Part shown: one piece after another, positions 40,550-50,271 of the stretch
How positions within the stretch are numbered: position 1 is the first letter of the stretch
How the letters are laid out: each line of letters begins with the position of its first letter
Source: Marinobacter xestospongiae
Lineage (GTDB): Bacteria; Pseudomonadota; Gammaproteobacteria; Pseudomonadales; Oleiphilaceae
NCBI RefSeq assembly: GCF_023156385.1
Contig: NZ_JAKZAK010000019.1
Span: forward strand, 56,170-120,169
Direction: 5' to 3'
Length of the DNA: 64,000 nucleotides
Program-made: the position numbers and the translations under genes
The notes under the pieces: generated by a model
The model's database searches: none
What the model was told of the DNA's origin: nothing
Seen by the model: the letters and a program-made list of their open reading frames with translations, nothing else

Positions 40550-42985
40550 TCAGCCGCCGATACGGCCGGTTTCCAGGTCCACCACCGCCGGCGTCAGGTC
40601 GGCCAGGGGCCTGGGTCGATGCAGGCGGTAGCCCTGGCCGAAGTGAATGCCCAGGGCCCGAATCCGCCGCAGGGTGTCGTCGTCCTCAATGAACGGCGCC
40701 ACCGTTGCCTTGCCCGCGCCTTCGGCGATCTTGTGCAGGGCCTCCACCATCACCTGCTGGACCGGGTCCCGCTCCAGCTGCTGCACCATTTTCTGGTCAA
40801 GCTTGATGATGTCCACCGGCAATCGCGCCGCCAGGGTGTAACTCTCCACCGATGCACCGGCGCCGTCGAGGGCAACCCGACAGCCGAGCTCGTGGAGCGC
40901 ATCGCAGAGCACGGCCACCTCATCCGGGTACTGGGTGGCGTGAGCCTCGCTGACTTCCAGACAGAAACTCTGATTGGGAAACGCCGAGGCCGCCAGCTGG
41001 GTCTGGAGGAATTCGGCAAAGCCGTCGTCCAGCACCGAGGCCAGTGACAGGTTGAAGCCACAGTACTTCAGCCGCGGCTCCAGCAACCGGTGTCGGCCGA
41101 GCCAGTCCAGGGTCTGGCGAATCACCTCGCGGTCGATGCGTTTGGCCAGATCAAAGCGTTCCGCCACCGGCAGGAAGTCCCCCGGTCGCAGCAGGCCGTC
41201 GCCGTCCGGGTTCTGGAATCGCGCCAGGATTTCAATGTGATCGCCCCAGGTGACGCTGCTGACCGGACGCAGTGACTGGTATTCCAGCACCAGGGTGTGC
41301 TGGTCCAGGCACTGGTGGATGTGGCTGAGCAGGCGTCGGGCCTCGGATTCCTGCAGTGCCTCGGAGTCGGCGTAGGCCGCGTGCAGGCGGTTGCGGCCCG
41401 CCACCTTGGCGGTGTGGCACAGGTCTGCCGCCTGGGACAGCAGATCCTTGGGTGCTTCTGCCAATCCTTCCCCCATCAGCAACAGGCCGGCGCTGGCGGT
41501 GGTGGACAGCTGCTGACCCTGCCATTCAAAGACAAACTCTTCGATCAACTCGAGGATGTTGGCGGCCACTTTGCGGGCCTCCGCCTCGGCGCAATTCTCC
41601 AGCAGCAGTGCAAAGGTGTCGCCGGCCAGGCGGGCGAGGGCGTCCCGCTGCCGCACCTTGAGTCCAATGGCGGAGGCCAGCTCCCGCAGGTAGCGATCGC
41701 AGGTGCCGCTGCCGGCGGTGTCGTTGAAACTGGTGAAGTGGTCGAGGTCAAGGTAGAGCAGGGCGCCGCCCTGGGCATGGCCGCTTTCCAGCCATTTGCC
41801 GGTGCGGGCGAGGAATTCCCGCCGGTTGAGCAGTCCGGTGATGGGGTCGTGGCTGCTGAGATAGGCCCGCCGCCCGCCACTGCGAACCTTGTCGGTAATG
41901 TCGCGGGCGACATGTACGGCCCCCAGGGTTTCGCCGTCCCGGCTGCGCAGCAACTGGTAATGCACTTCAAACACCGGCGCGCCACTGTGGCGGGTGGTCA
42001 GCGGCATTTCCACGGTGAAGCCTTCGCGTTCGAAGGTGCGATGCCAGAGTCGCTCCAGCAGTCGGCGGTCGTTGGGCCAGGCCTGCAACAGTTCCGCCAG
42101 GCTGTCGCCCACTTGCGGCAGGCATTCATAGGTCGCCTCGAAATGATGGCGGTAGGCGTCGTTGCAGCAGATCAAACGCAGCTCGCGATCCACCGCCACG
42201 ACCAGGTCCTGGCTGGCGCCGAGGATGGCGCCGAGCAGCTCCCGGGCTTCGTTGGCGGCGCGTTCCTGCTGCTGGGTGGCTGTCTGGTCCACCAGGGTGC
42301 CGGCCAGACGCACGACCTGGCCGTCCTCGTGAAAGGCGCGGCCGGTGAGCCGGACCCGACGCAGATTCTGGCGGGCGGTGATCAGATCAAAGGTGTGGTC
42401 GAAGCCCTGCCCGGTGCGGATGCAGCGGCGGAACAGGGCGCGTACCCGGGGCTGGTTGCCCTGGCAGTAGAACAGCGCCTGTTCGGGGGTGATGTCGCAG
42501 CCCGGGCGCAGTTCCAGCAGGCTGAACAGACCTTCGCTCCAACTGACCTGATTGCTGGCCAGGTCCAGTTCCCACAGCCCCAGCCCGGCCGAGGTTTCCA
42601 TCATCTGTAGTAGCCGCGGGTCCAGCTGCAGGCCGTCCCGCCACACAATGCGGGCATCGGCGGGCTGGTCGGCGTCACGCTGCTCCAGGCGGAGGGCGAC
42701 TTCGGCGGTAAAGAAGTAGCCGTCGTTATGACGCAGGGTAATGGTGACCGGATGGCCGAGGCGGAACTGGTGACGATGACCGCTGGCGAAGGGGTCGTCC
42801 TGGCGGGTGGCAATCAGGCGGCTGACCGGGCAGTCGCGCAGGTCGCCGTGGCCATAGCCCAGCAGGACTTCGGCGTCGGCATCGGCGTAGGTGATGCGAC
42901 CGGTGTCATTGACCCGCAGCAGGCCACGGCGACCGCTGGTGTCCTGCGGGTCGCTGCGGTAGCGGCGAATGTAAAATTCTTTCAC
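40550..42985 (-). CDS. PAS-GGDEF-EAL protein with degenerate catalytic motifs
   Basis: 811 aa, no membrane segment. Two or three PAS-like domains (about 20-100, 125-240 and 250-365, the last ending HVARDITDKV) precede a GGDEF domain (370-540) and an EAL domain (550-800). The cyclase motif is AGDTF instead of GGDEF, but the inhibitory RxxD (RQRD) five residues before it is kept. The phosphodiesterase motifs are also broken: EIL for EAL, DGAGAS for DDFGTG and APFIE for AEGVE. It is therefore probably a cyclic-di-GMP receptor or scaffold, in the manner of FimX or LapD, rather than an enzyme. Start GTG at 42985 with GGAGGAG about 8 nt upstream. Confidence 0.88.
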   Translation of the reverse strand: MKEFYIRRYRSDPQDTSGRRGLLRVNDTGRITYADADAEVLLGYGHGDLRDCPVSRLIATRQDDPFASGHRHQFRLGHPVTITLRHNDGYFFTAEVALRLEQRDADQPADARIVWRDGLQLDPRLLQMMETSAGLGLWELDLASNQVSWSEGLFSLLELRPGCDITPEQALFYCQGNQPRVRALFRRCIRTGQGFDHTFDLITARQNLRRVRLTGRAFHEDGQVVRLAGTLVDQTATQQQERAANEARELLGAILGASQDLVVAVDRELRLICCNDAYRHHFEATYECLPQVGDSLAELLQAWPNDRRLLERLWHRTFEREGFTVEMPLTTRHSGAPVFEVHYQLLRSRDGETLGAVHVARDITDKVRSGGRRAYLSSHDPITGLLNRREFLARTGKWLESGHAQGGALLYLDLDHFTSFNDTAGSGTCDRYLRELASAIGLKVRQRDALARLAGDTFALLLENCAEAEARKVAANILELIEEFVFEWQGQQLSTTASAGLLLMGEGLAEAPKDLLSQAADLCHTAKVAGRNRLHAAYADSEALQESEARRLLSHIHQCLDQHTLVLEYQSLRPVSSVTWGDHIEILARFQNPDGDGLLRPGDFLPVAERFDLAKRIDREVIRQTLDWLGRHRLLEPRLKYCGFNLSLASVLDDGFAEFLQTQLAASAFPNQSFCLEVSEAHATQYPDEVAVLCDALHELGCRVALDGAGASVESYTLAARLPVDIIKLDQKMVQQLERDPVQQVMVEALHKIAEGAGKATVAPFIEDDDTLRRIRALGIHFGQGYRLHRPRPLADLTPAVVDLETGRIGG

Positions 42986-43094
42986 GGCGTCGGCTCCTCC
43001 GGAGGGCAGAGGTTTCTTTCTTATTCTGAATTTGCCACGATGCAGTCATCATACTGATTCCAGTCCCAGAAAGAACCTCTCCCGCGGAGATACC

Positions 43095-45956
43095 GTGACC
43101 GCCCACACACGCCCGATCGCGCTCGACTTTGACGAGGGCATAGACCGCAAGACCCTGCGCCGGTTGCGGGACCGGTTTCTGGTGGTCAATCGCGCTCGCT
43201 GGCAGCGGGCGCATTCGGCGCTGACCTACCGCCAGCAGGTGGTGCTGGATATCCTGCCGCTGGTGTTTCACCTCAACCACCCGTCGCTACCTGGTTACCT
43301 GGACCGGGACTGTCCCTATGGTCTCAGCCATTACCAGCCGGGTGACGAGGCGCTGGGAGCGGCCCAGCGGCTGGCGCGGTCGTTTGCCTACCGCGATACC
43401 GGCAAGCGTCGCCCCGATCTGCACGGGTTGTTCCTGATGGGCAGTCCCGGCTCGCTGGGGCATTCGGTGGCCAGCGATCTGGATGTCTGGCTGTGCCATG
43501 ACCCGCAGCTGCCGGCGGGGGCGGTGGCCCAGCTCGAACGCAAGGCCGAGGCGGTGTCGGCCTGGGCCGAGAGTTACGGTGTCGAGCTGCATGTCTTTGT
43601 ATTTTCCGCCGACGACTGGCGCCAGCGCCAGCAACGGGCGGAGGTGACCGGCGAAAACTGCGGCAGCGCCCAGCACTACCTGTTGCTGGATGAGTTCTAC
43701 CGTACCGGCATTCACCTGGGCGGGCGTTATCCGCTGTGGTGGCTGGTACCGGTGGCGGACGAGCCGGACTATCAGGCCCGGCTGCGGCAACTGGTGGACT
43801 GTCGCTTCATCCGTGCGGACGAATACATCGATTTCGGTTCGGTGCCCCGGATTCCGGAGGAGGAGTTCCTCGGTGCCGGGGTCTGGCAGCTCTACAAAGG
43901 CATCGATTCGCCCTGGAAGTCGATTCTCAAACTGCTGCTGATTGAATGCTACGCCAGCCACCGGGACGCCGGCCCGCTGGCGCTGACCTTCAAGGCGGCG
44001 GTCTACGGCGGTGAGACCCGGGCCGATTACCTTGATCCCTATGTGTTGCTGTACCAGCGCCTGGAGCAGTGGCTGCTGGCGGAAGAGGCGCCGGACCGCC
44101 TCGAGCTGGTGCGGCGCAGCCTGTACCTCAAGGTGGGGCTGCCGCTGACCCGCACCGAACACAGCGCCGAAGGCTGGCAGGGCTGCCTGCTGAACCGGCT
44201 GGTGGCGGCGTGGGAGTGGGATCGCAAGACCCTGTCGTTCCTCGATAACCGCCAGCGCTGGCGGGTGGAGGACGTGATCCAGATGCGGCGGCTGGTGGTC
44301 AACGAGTTGACCCACAGTTATCGGCTGCTGTCGCGCCTGGCCCGGGACCACGGCAGCGCCGCGGCCATCAGCCAGCGTGACATGAACCTGCTGGGCCGCA
44401 AATTGTACGCGGTGTTCCAGCGCAAGGCCGGCAAGGTTGAGCTGATCAACCCCAACCTGGCGCCGTCGCTGGAAGAAGAGAACCTGTCGTTCCACCACGC
44501 CTCGGAGCAGGGTGGTAACGCCAACGGTGGCTGGCGTCTGTACCGGGATCTGGAGAACCCGGCCGACGCCTTCTGGCAACCGGTCATCCGGCGGGCCCAG
44601 AGTCTTACCGAGCTGGTGCTGTGGTGTCACTGCAATGGCCTGCTCTCCCGTGCCACTCGTCTGAATGTCCGGGCCGGGGAGACCGCCGCCAGTGTTGCCG
44701 AAACCCGGGAAATGCGGGAGGCGCTGGAGGCGGCCCTGCCAGTGCCGCTGCAACCGCCATCGCGGGAGGCGCTGCAACGGCCGGCCCGTCCGGCACGGCT
44801 GGTGCTGCTGGTGAACGTGGCGCTGGACCCCCAGGCCCGGCTGACCGAACGGGGACTGCACAAGCTCAGCAGTCGCAGCGATTCGCTGGGCTTCAGTGGG
44901 GGCCGTGAAAACCTGGTCCAGGGCATCGACCAGGTGACCTTCAATACCTGGCACGAGGTCAGCCTGCAGCATTACGCTGCCGGCGACACCCTGATCCAGT
45001 GCCTGAAGAACGTGCTGGCGATGGTGGCGGCGACACCGGAAGCGATGCCGGAACTGACCGTGCACAGCGACAGTTCCGGCCATGGCCCGATCATCGCCCG
45101 GCGAGTGTCGGCGCTGTTTGCTGATGTCATGCGTCAGTTCTTTGCCGGTGGCCTGGGGCCGCACCCGCTGCGCTACGTCATCGAGGTGGACCGGCGTTAC
45201 TTTGTATTGCAATTCAGTGACCGCGAACCCGGTTTCACCGTGGTGGACAGTGTCGAGGCGTTGCTGACGCATCTGGGCAGTCCGCAACCGGGTTATGTGC
45301 CGGTGGTGTTCGATCGCCAGGCACTGCTGGACGACCCGGCGCTGCGCGCTGTGTGCCAGGCCAGCGAGCCGGAATCGGTGCAGGTGTTCTATCAGGTTCA
45401 GGGGCGCCGGGTGCGGTTGTGGGTGGTGGATGAGGTCGGGTCGCTGTTCCACTGGCAGCAGGCCTTTGTTTCCCGTCGCCAGTTGCTGATGCCGTTGTTG
45501 CGTTTTCTCGATACCCTCATTGAGCGTCGTCAGTTGCGGCGTTCGCTGGGCGGATTTGGCGATATCTCCGGTATCCGCTGCTACGAACTGGTGGCCCGGG
45601 ATGGCCAATGGCTGGCGGAGCGGCGCCAGGTGTCGGCCGACGAGCCCGCCCGCCGGGTGCTGGAGGTGCAGGCGGTTGGGGTGCGCCAGGATGGTGCCGG
45701 GCTGGCCTTCGATCTGTACTGCAACGACCAGGAGTTCGCCGCCCAGGAATATGGTGACCGGCTGATGGCCGCGGTGGCCCACTACATTCGCTCGCTTCGT
45801 CCCAGCGGTGAACCCTACCCGGTCTATCTCAATGACGTGCACCTGCCCCATGACCTGGAACCCATGGCCTATCAGCAGGATCTGCAGACCTGTCAGTACC
45901 TGTCCTACCGCCACCGGCTCGAGACCGAACTCAACCGCGCCCTGGGCAATGCCTGA
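43095..45956 (+). CDS. cyaA: Class I adenylate cyclase
   Basis: 953-aa cytoplasmic enzyme making cAMP. The class I N-terminal catalytic domain is clear: FDEGIDRKTLRRLRDRF, then LFLMGSPGSLGHSVASDLDVWLC, which holds the nucleotidyltransferase G-S and D-x-D residues. A long regulatory C-terminal half follows, containing the segment HEVSLQHYAAGDTLIQCL. Start GTG at 43095 with GGAG 8 nt upstream; the upstream open codons are not family-like. Length fits Pseudomonas CyaA. It is divergent from the PAS-GGDEF-EAL gene across 109 nt. Confidence 0.95.
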   Translation: MTAHTRPIALDFDEGIDRKTLRRLRDRFLVVNRARWQRAHSALTYRQQVVLDILPLVFHLNHPSLPGYLDRDCPYGLSHYQPGDEALGAAQRLARSFAYRDTGKRRPDLHGLFLMGSPGSLGHSVASDLDVWLCHDPQLPAGAVAQLERKAEAVSAWAESYGVELHVFVFSADDWRQRQQRAEVTGENCGSAQHYLLLDEFYRTGIHLGGRYPLWWLVPVADEPDYQARLRQLVDCRFIRADEYIDFGSVPRIPEEEFLGAGVWQLYKGIDSPWKSILKLLLIECYASHRDAGPLALTFKAAVYGGETRADYLDPYVLLYQRLEQWLLAEEAPDRLELVRRSLYLKVGLPLTRTEHSAEGWQGCLLNRLVAAWEWDRKTLSFLDNRQRWRVEDVIQMRRLVVNELTHSYRLLSRLARDHGSAAAISQRDMNLLGRKLYAVFQRKAGKVELINPNLAPSLEEENLSFHHASEQGGNANGGWRLYRDLENPADAFWQPVIRRAQSLTELVLWCHCNGLLSRATRLNVRAGETAASVAETREMREALEAALPVPLQPPSREALQRPARPARLVLLVNVALDPQARLTERGLHKLSSRSDSLGFSGGRENLVQGIDQVTFNTWHEVSLQHYAAGDTLIQCLKNVLAMVAATPEAMPELTVHSDSSGHGPIIARRVSALFADVMRQFFAGGLGPHPLRYVIEVDRRYFVLQFSDREPGFTVVDSVEALLTHLGSPQPGYVPVVFDRQALLDDPALRAVCQASEPESVQVFYQVQGRRVRLWVVDEVGSLFHWQQAFVSRRQLLMPLLRFLDTLIERRQLRRSLGGFGDISGIRCYELVARDGQWLAERRQVSADEPARRVLEVQAVGVRQDGAGLAFDLYCNDQEFAAQEYGDRLMAAVAHYIRSLRPSGEPYPVYLNDVHLPHDLEPMAYQQDLQTCQYLSYRHRLETELNRALGNA

Positions 45957-45982
45957 CCTCGCCCCGTGATGGCGGACTCAGG

Positions 45983-45988
45983 TATACT
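45983..45988 (+). promoter_or_regulatory. Candidate -10 (TATACT) for lptM-lysA
   Basis: TATACT lies 33 nt upstream of the lptM start, after the cyaA stop. There is no convincing -35. Confidence 0.35.
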
Positions 45989-46020
45989 CGATTCAATTTG
46001 CAACTTAGGGGTGGCCGTCA

Positions 46021-46170
46021 ATGAGGCTTCAACGACTTGCCATGATTCTGCTGCTGTTCACCGCCCTGATCGGCTGTGGCCAGAAAGGCGCCTTGTACCG
46101 GGACGCCGGGCCTGAACAGGCGCCCGCGGCGGCGGCAGAGCCGGCCGATCGCGACGGGCGCCAGCGCTGA
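46021..46170 (+). CDS. lptM: LPS translocon maturation lipoprotein LptM (YifL)
   Basis: 49-aa outer-membrane lipoprotein that assists LptD disulfide maturation. The signal peptide ends in the lipobox LIGC (Cys at residue 19), directly followed by GQKGALY, the LptM hallmark. The remaining 25 residues are Ala/Pro-rich and disordered. It lies 30 nt upstream of lysA, its usual neighbour. Confidence 0.9.
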   Translation: MRLQRLAMILLLFTALIGCGQKGALYRDAGPEQAPAAAAEPADRDGRQR

Positions 46171-46200
46171 CGCCGACCCCGCAACCTGTCAGGACTATCG

Positions 46201-47451
46201 ATGGATCATTTCAACTACCGCAACGGTGAGCTGTTTGCGGAAGACGTGGCGGTGGCCGACCTGGCCGAGCGCTTTGGCACCCCCGCCTATATCTATTCCC
46301 GCGCCACCCTGGAGCGCCATTACCAGGCCTATCACAAGGCCCTCGGCGATCGACCGGGGTTGATCTGTTACGCCGTCAAGGCCAACAGCAATCTGGCGGT
46401 GCTGAACGTGCTGGCACGACTGGGTGCCGGTTTTGACATCGTCTCTGCCGGTGAGCTGGAACGGGTGATCCGTGCCGGCGGTGATCCGGCCAAGGTGGTG
46501 TTCTCCGGGGTGGGCAAGCAGCCCTGGGAGATGCGTCGGGCGCTGGAAGCCGGGGTGCATTGCTTTAATGTTGAATCCGACACCGAGCTGGATCGTCTCA
46601 ACGTGGTGGCGGCGGAGCTTGGCGTCAAGGCGCCGGTGTCACTGCGGGTCAACCCGGACGTGGACGCTGGCACCCACCCTTACATTTCCACCGGGCTCAA
46701 GGAAAACAAGTTCGGTATCGATATCACCCAGGCGCCCGCGGTATACGCTCGCGCTGCGGCCATGAGTAACCTGGAGATCATCGGGGTGGATTGCCACATC
46801 GGCTCCCAGCTCACCACGGTGGCGCCGTTCCTCGACGCCCTGGATCGGGTGCTGGCGCTGGTGGACACGCTGGCGGAGCAGGGCATCCACATCCGGCATC
46901 TCGATATGGGCGGTGGCCTGGGGGTGCGGTATCAGCAGGAGCAACCACCGGAGCCCTACGAGTACGTCAGCCAGCTGGTTGAGCGTCTGGGTGACCGGTC
47001 GCTGGCGCTAGTGCTGGAGCCGGGGCGGTCGATTGCCGCCAACGCCGGCATCCTGGTGACCCGGGTGGAATTCCTCAAGCGTACCGAACACCGCAATTTT
47101 GCCATCATCGATGCCGCCATGAACGACCTGATCCGGCCGGCCCTGTACAGCGCCTGGCAGGACATCGTGCCGGTGCACCAGCGCGAGGATGAGCCCGAAC
47201 AGCAGTGGGATCTGGTGGGGCCGGTGTGTGAAACCGGCGATTTCCTCGGCAAGGAGCGCCCGCTGAAACTGCGGGACGGCGACCTGTTGGCGGTCCGCTC
47301 CGCGGGCGCCTATGGTTTTGTCATGAGTTCCAACTACAACACCCGTAACCGGCCGCCGGAGCTGATGGTGGACGGCGCTGATGTGCACGTGGTGCGGCGC
47401 CGGGAAACCCTGGACGACCAGCTGGCGCCAGAAAGCTGCCTGCCGGAGTAA
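46201..47451 (+). CDS. lysA: Diaminopimelate decarboxylase
   Basis: 416-aa PLP enzyme converting meso-diaminopimelate to lysine. The PLP lysine is K60 (CYAVKANSN). The glycine loop [10 protein letters not shown] and the dimer-interface cysteine motif VCETGDFL are present, as are HIGSQ and EPGRSI. ATG at 46201. It is 5 nt upstream of dapF. Confidence 0.97.
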   Translation: MDHFNYRNGELFAEDVAVADLAERFGTPAYIYSRATLERHYQAYHKALGDRPGLICYAVKANSNLAVLNVLARLGAGFDIVSAGELERVIRAGGDPAKVVFSGVGKQPWEMRRALEAGVHCFNVESDTELDRLNVVAAELGVKAPVSLRVNPDVDAGTHPYISTGLKENKFGIDITQAPAVYARAAAMSNLEIIGVDCHIGSQLTTVAPFLDALDRVLALVDTLAEQGIHIRHLDMGGGLGVRYQQEQPPEPYEYVSQLVERLGDRSLALVLEPGRSIAANAGILVTRVEFLKRTEHRNFAIIDAAMNDLIRPALYSAWQDIVPVHQREDEPEQQWDLVGPVCETGDFLGKERPLKLRDGDLLAVRSAGAYGFVMSSNYNTRNRPPELMVDGADVHVVRRRETLDDQLAPESCLPE

Positions 47452-47456
47452 ACGGG

Positions 47457-48461
47457 ATGAGCCAGAATCGACGGGGGCCGCGTTCGCCCCTGATCACGTT
47501 TACCAAGATGCACGGTCTGGGCAACGACTTCATGGTGATCGACGCCATCAGCCAGCCGTTCCGGCTGCGCCCGGAAATGATCCGCACCCTGGCGGACCGG
47601 CATTTCGGGGTCGGTTTTGACCAGCTGCTGGTGGTCGAGCCGCCCGGCCAGCCGGACGTGGATTTCCGTTACCGCATCTTCAACAGTGACGGCTCGGAAG
47701 TGGAGCAGTGCGGCAATGGCGCCCGCTGTTTTGCCCGCTTTGTGCGTGACCGCCGGCTCACCAACAAGAAGGTGATCCGGGTCCAGACCGCCAAGGGCGT
47801 GATCGAGCTGCGGCTGGTGAAAGATGGCCTGGTGGCGGTGGACATGGGCGTACCCGAATTAGAGCCGGCTGCGATTCCGTTTGTGGCGGACAGCCGTCAG
47901 CACACCTACCCGGTGCGGGTGGGCGAGCAGACCGTGACCCTCAGCGCGGTGTCCATGGGCAATCCCCATGGCGTGCTGCTGGTGGATGACGTCGATACCG
48001 CGCCGGTTGCCACCCTGGGGCCGGCACTGGAAAGCCACACCTGTTTCCCGGCCCGCGCCAACATCGGTTTCCTGCAGATTGTCGATCGCGGCCACGCCCG
48101 TTTGCGGGTTTTCGAGCGCGGCAGCGGCGAAACTCTGGCATGTGGCAGTGGCGCCTGTGCCGCGGTGGTCGCCGGCCGGTTACGGGGGCTGCTCGATGAG
48201 CGAGTGGAGGTTCGCTTACCTGGCGGCCCGCTGATCATCGAATGGCGGGGTGACGGGGCCCCTGTTATGATGGAAGGTCCGGCCACCAGCGTCTTTGAGG
48301 GACAGTTGCGACTCCCGGCCGAACCCGCCAGCCGTGGTCGCCGTCAGCGGCGCCCCGCTGACAACAAGCGTAAATCCGAGACAAAACGCCCACCCGAGGG
48401 CCGGGGCCGATCACGCCAGCGTTCGCGGGTGAGCGCTGAAGCCGGTCCCGCACGGGACTGA
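47457..48461 (+). CDS. dapF: Diaminopimelate epimerase with extended basic C-terminus
   Basis: 334-aa enzyme converting LL- to meso-diaminopimelate for lysine and peptidoglycan. Both catalytic cysteines are present: QCGNGARC and [11 protein letters not shown]. The N-terminus [13 protein letters not shown] is standard. Family members are usually about 275 aa; here roughly 50 residues rich in Arg, Lys, Pro and Ser follow the normal end (after GQLRLP). The extension is open and ends 18 nt before the next gene, so it is either a real disordered tail or the product of a lost stop codon. Confidence 0.95.
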   Translation: MSQNRRGPRSPLITFTKMHGLGNDFMVIDAISQPFRLRPEMIRTLADRHFGVGFDQLLVVEPPGQPDVDFRYRIFNSDGSEVEQCGNGARCFARFVRDRRLTNKKVIRVQTAKGVIELRLVKDGLVAVDMGVPELEPAAIPFVADSRQHTYPVRVGEQTVTLSAVSMGNPHGVLLVDDVDTAPVATLGPALESHTCFPARANIGFLQIVDRGHARLRVFERGSGETLACGSGACAAVVAGRLRGLLDERVEVRLPGGPLIIEWRGDGAPVMMEGPATSVFEGQLRLPAEPASRGRRQRRPADNKRKSETKRPPEGRGRSRQRSRVSAEAGPARD

Positions 48462-48479
48462 TCCTGAAAGGAGAAGGCA

Positions 48480-49226
48480 ATGACAGATCAAACGGCCCGC
48501 AAGAAGGCCGGGGACCTGAGCCGCGAGGCGGTCGCCGATTACCTGCGTGACCACCCGGATTTCTTCATCGGCCAGGACGAGTTGCTGCGCAGCCTGACCC
48601 TGCCCCATGACAGCGGACGGGCGATCTCCCTGGTGGAACGGCAGGTTCACCTGTTCCGGGAACAGCGCGACACCCTACGCAAGGAGCTGGTGGAGCTGGT
48701 CGCCATCGCCCGCCACAATGACCGCCTGTTCGAGAAGAGCAAGCGCCTGGTGCAGCAGGTGATTGAGGCCGGTAGTCTGAACGAGATGGCGGCAGCGATT
48801 GACGACAGCATCCGTGGCGACTTCGGCCTCGATGCCGCGTCGGTTCTGCTGTTCAGTGACCAGCCGCTGCCGGTCAGCCCCCAGGGGCCGTTGCAGGTGG
48901 TGTCTCCGGAACAGGCGGAAGCCCGCCTCGGTAACTGGCTGGACGGTGACCGGGCGGTGTGTGGGCAGTTCAAGGAAAGTGAACGCAATTTCCTGTTCCC
49001 GGACCGGGACCAGCCGGTGGCGTCGGTTGCCCTGGTGCCGCTGCGGGACGCCAAGGTACGTGGCGTGTTTGCCATCGGCAGCTGCCAGCCGGGTTACTTT
49101 GACCAGAGCATGGGGTCGCTGTTCCTGACCTACATCAGTGATACTCTCAGCCGACTGTTGCCTTCCATGATGCATCGTCACGGCGTGCCCCCGACGGTCG
49201 TCGATGTGGTGGCGGAGAACCCCTGA
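48480..49226 (+). CDS. DUF484 family protein
   Basis: 248 aa. The opening has the DUF484 form: VADYLRDHPDFFIGQDELLRS, then an amphipathic coiled-coil helix (LVERQVHLFREQRDTLRKELVEL), then a GAF-like domain (about 85-235). The function is unknown. In Pseudomonas and E. coli (YigA) it is always between dapF and xerC, as here. The start has AAAGGAGAAGG before the ATG, and the stop is 2 nt before xerC. Confidence 0.92.
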   Translation: MTDQTARKKAGDLSREAVADYLRDHPDFFIGQDELLRSLTLPHDSGRAISLVERQVHLFREQRDTLRKELVELVAIARHNDRLFEKSKRLVQQVIEAGSLNEMAAAIDDSIRGDFGLDAASVLLFSDQPLPVSPQGPLQVVSPEQAEARLGNWLDGDRAVCGQFKESERNFLFPDRDQPVASVALVPLRDAKVRGVFAIGSCQPGYFDQSMGSLFLTYISDTLSRLLPSMMHRHGVPPTVVDVVAENP

Positions 49227-49228
49227 CC

Positions 49229-50203
49229 GTGCCCCAGCGAGCACCCGAGCCCGAACCCGCCTGTTCACCTTCGATGCCGACGGCGCTGACCGCCGGCATC
49301 GATCGTTTTATCGACCACCTGGCTTCGGAACGCCGCCAGGCAGAACACACCTGTAGCAACTACCAGCGCGACCTGCTGCGCCTGGCCGGGTTTGTGGCGG
49401 CGCGCCAGGGCGAGTGGGCCGGGCTCGACAGTCACCAGTTGCGCCAGTACATCGCCCAGCTGAGCCGTGAGGGTTTGTCCGGTCGCTCCATTGCCCGTCA
49501 CCTGTCGGCCATCCGCCGCTTTTACGATTTCCTGTTAAGGGAACGACTGGTGGCCGATAACCCCGCCCTTGGCCTGAAAGCACCGAAATCGCCCCAGCGT
49601 CTGCCCCAGGTGGTGGATGTGGATCAGCTCGGCCAACTGCTCGACGCCGGTGCCGACGATCCCCTGGAATGTCGGGACCGGGCGATGTTTGAACTGATGT
49701 ACTCCTCCGGTCTGCGGCTGGCGGAGCTGGTTGGCGCCGATCTCACGGCGCTGGACCTGCGCCAGGGGGAAATCCGGGTACTGGGGAAAGGCGGGAAAGA
49801 GCGCCTGCTGCCGGTGGGTGAGCAGGCGCTGAAGGCCTTGCGGGCCTGGCTGGCGCTGCGCCACGGGCTGGCAGCCGAGGGTGAGACCGCGCTGTTTGTC
49901 AGCCAGCGCGGGCAGCGACTTGGCCGCCGCAGTGTCCAGCTGCGGCTGCAGCGCTGGGGCCTGCGCAAAGGGGCCAGCCAGCGACTCTACCCTCACTTGT
50001 TGCGGCACTCCTTCGCCAGCCACCTGCTGGAATCGTCCGGTGATCTGCGCGCCGTGCAGGAGCTGCTCGGCCACGCCGATATCAGCACCACCCAGGTTTA
50101 CACCCACCTGGATTTCCAGCATCTGGCCCGGGTCTACGATCGCAGTCATCCCAGGGCCAAACGGCAGAACGGACGCGGAGGCAGCAAAAGTGACCGCGGC
50201 TGA
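49229..50203 (+). CDS. xerC: Tyrosine recombinase XerC
   Basis: 324-aa recombinase acting with XerD at dif to resolve chromosome dimers. Catalytic residues are R163 (SSGLRLAEL), K187 (LGKGGKERLLP), H256 and R259 (PHLLRHSFA), H282 (LGHADIS) and Y291 (YTHLDF). The N-terminal SAM-like domain spans about 20-110. The GTG at 49229 gives a Pro-rich 15-residue leader; an ATG at 49274 would give a more typical length. A basic Gly-rich tail is present. Confidence 0.95.
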   Translation: MPQRAPEPEPACSPSMPTALTAGIDRFIDHLASERRQAEHTCSNYQRDLLRLAGFVAARQGEWAGLDSHQLRQYIAQLSREGLSGRSIARHLSAIRRFYDFLLRERLVADNPALGLKAPKSPQRLPQVVDVDQLGQLLDAGADDPLECRDRAMFELMYSSGLRLAELVGADLTALDLRQGEIRVLGKGGKERLLPVGEQALKALRAWLALRHGLAAEGETALFVSQRGQRLGRRSVQLRLQRWGLRKGASQRLYPHLLRHSFASHLLESSGDLRAVQELLGHADISTTQVYTHLDFQHLARVYDRSHPRAKRQNGRGGSKSDRG

Positions 50204-50271
50204 TTCGATGATCCCGGAGGGCAGGGCTATAGTTTACAGAATCCTGGCAATACAGATCACAGGGGAATGGC

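Noticed and set aside
43287..45914. 875-codon minus-strand open frame opposite cyaA
   Set aside because: It is the mirror frame of strongly biased codons. The plus-strand product is a recognisable class I adenylate cyclase.
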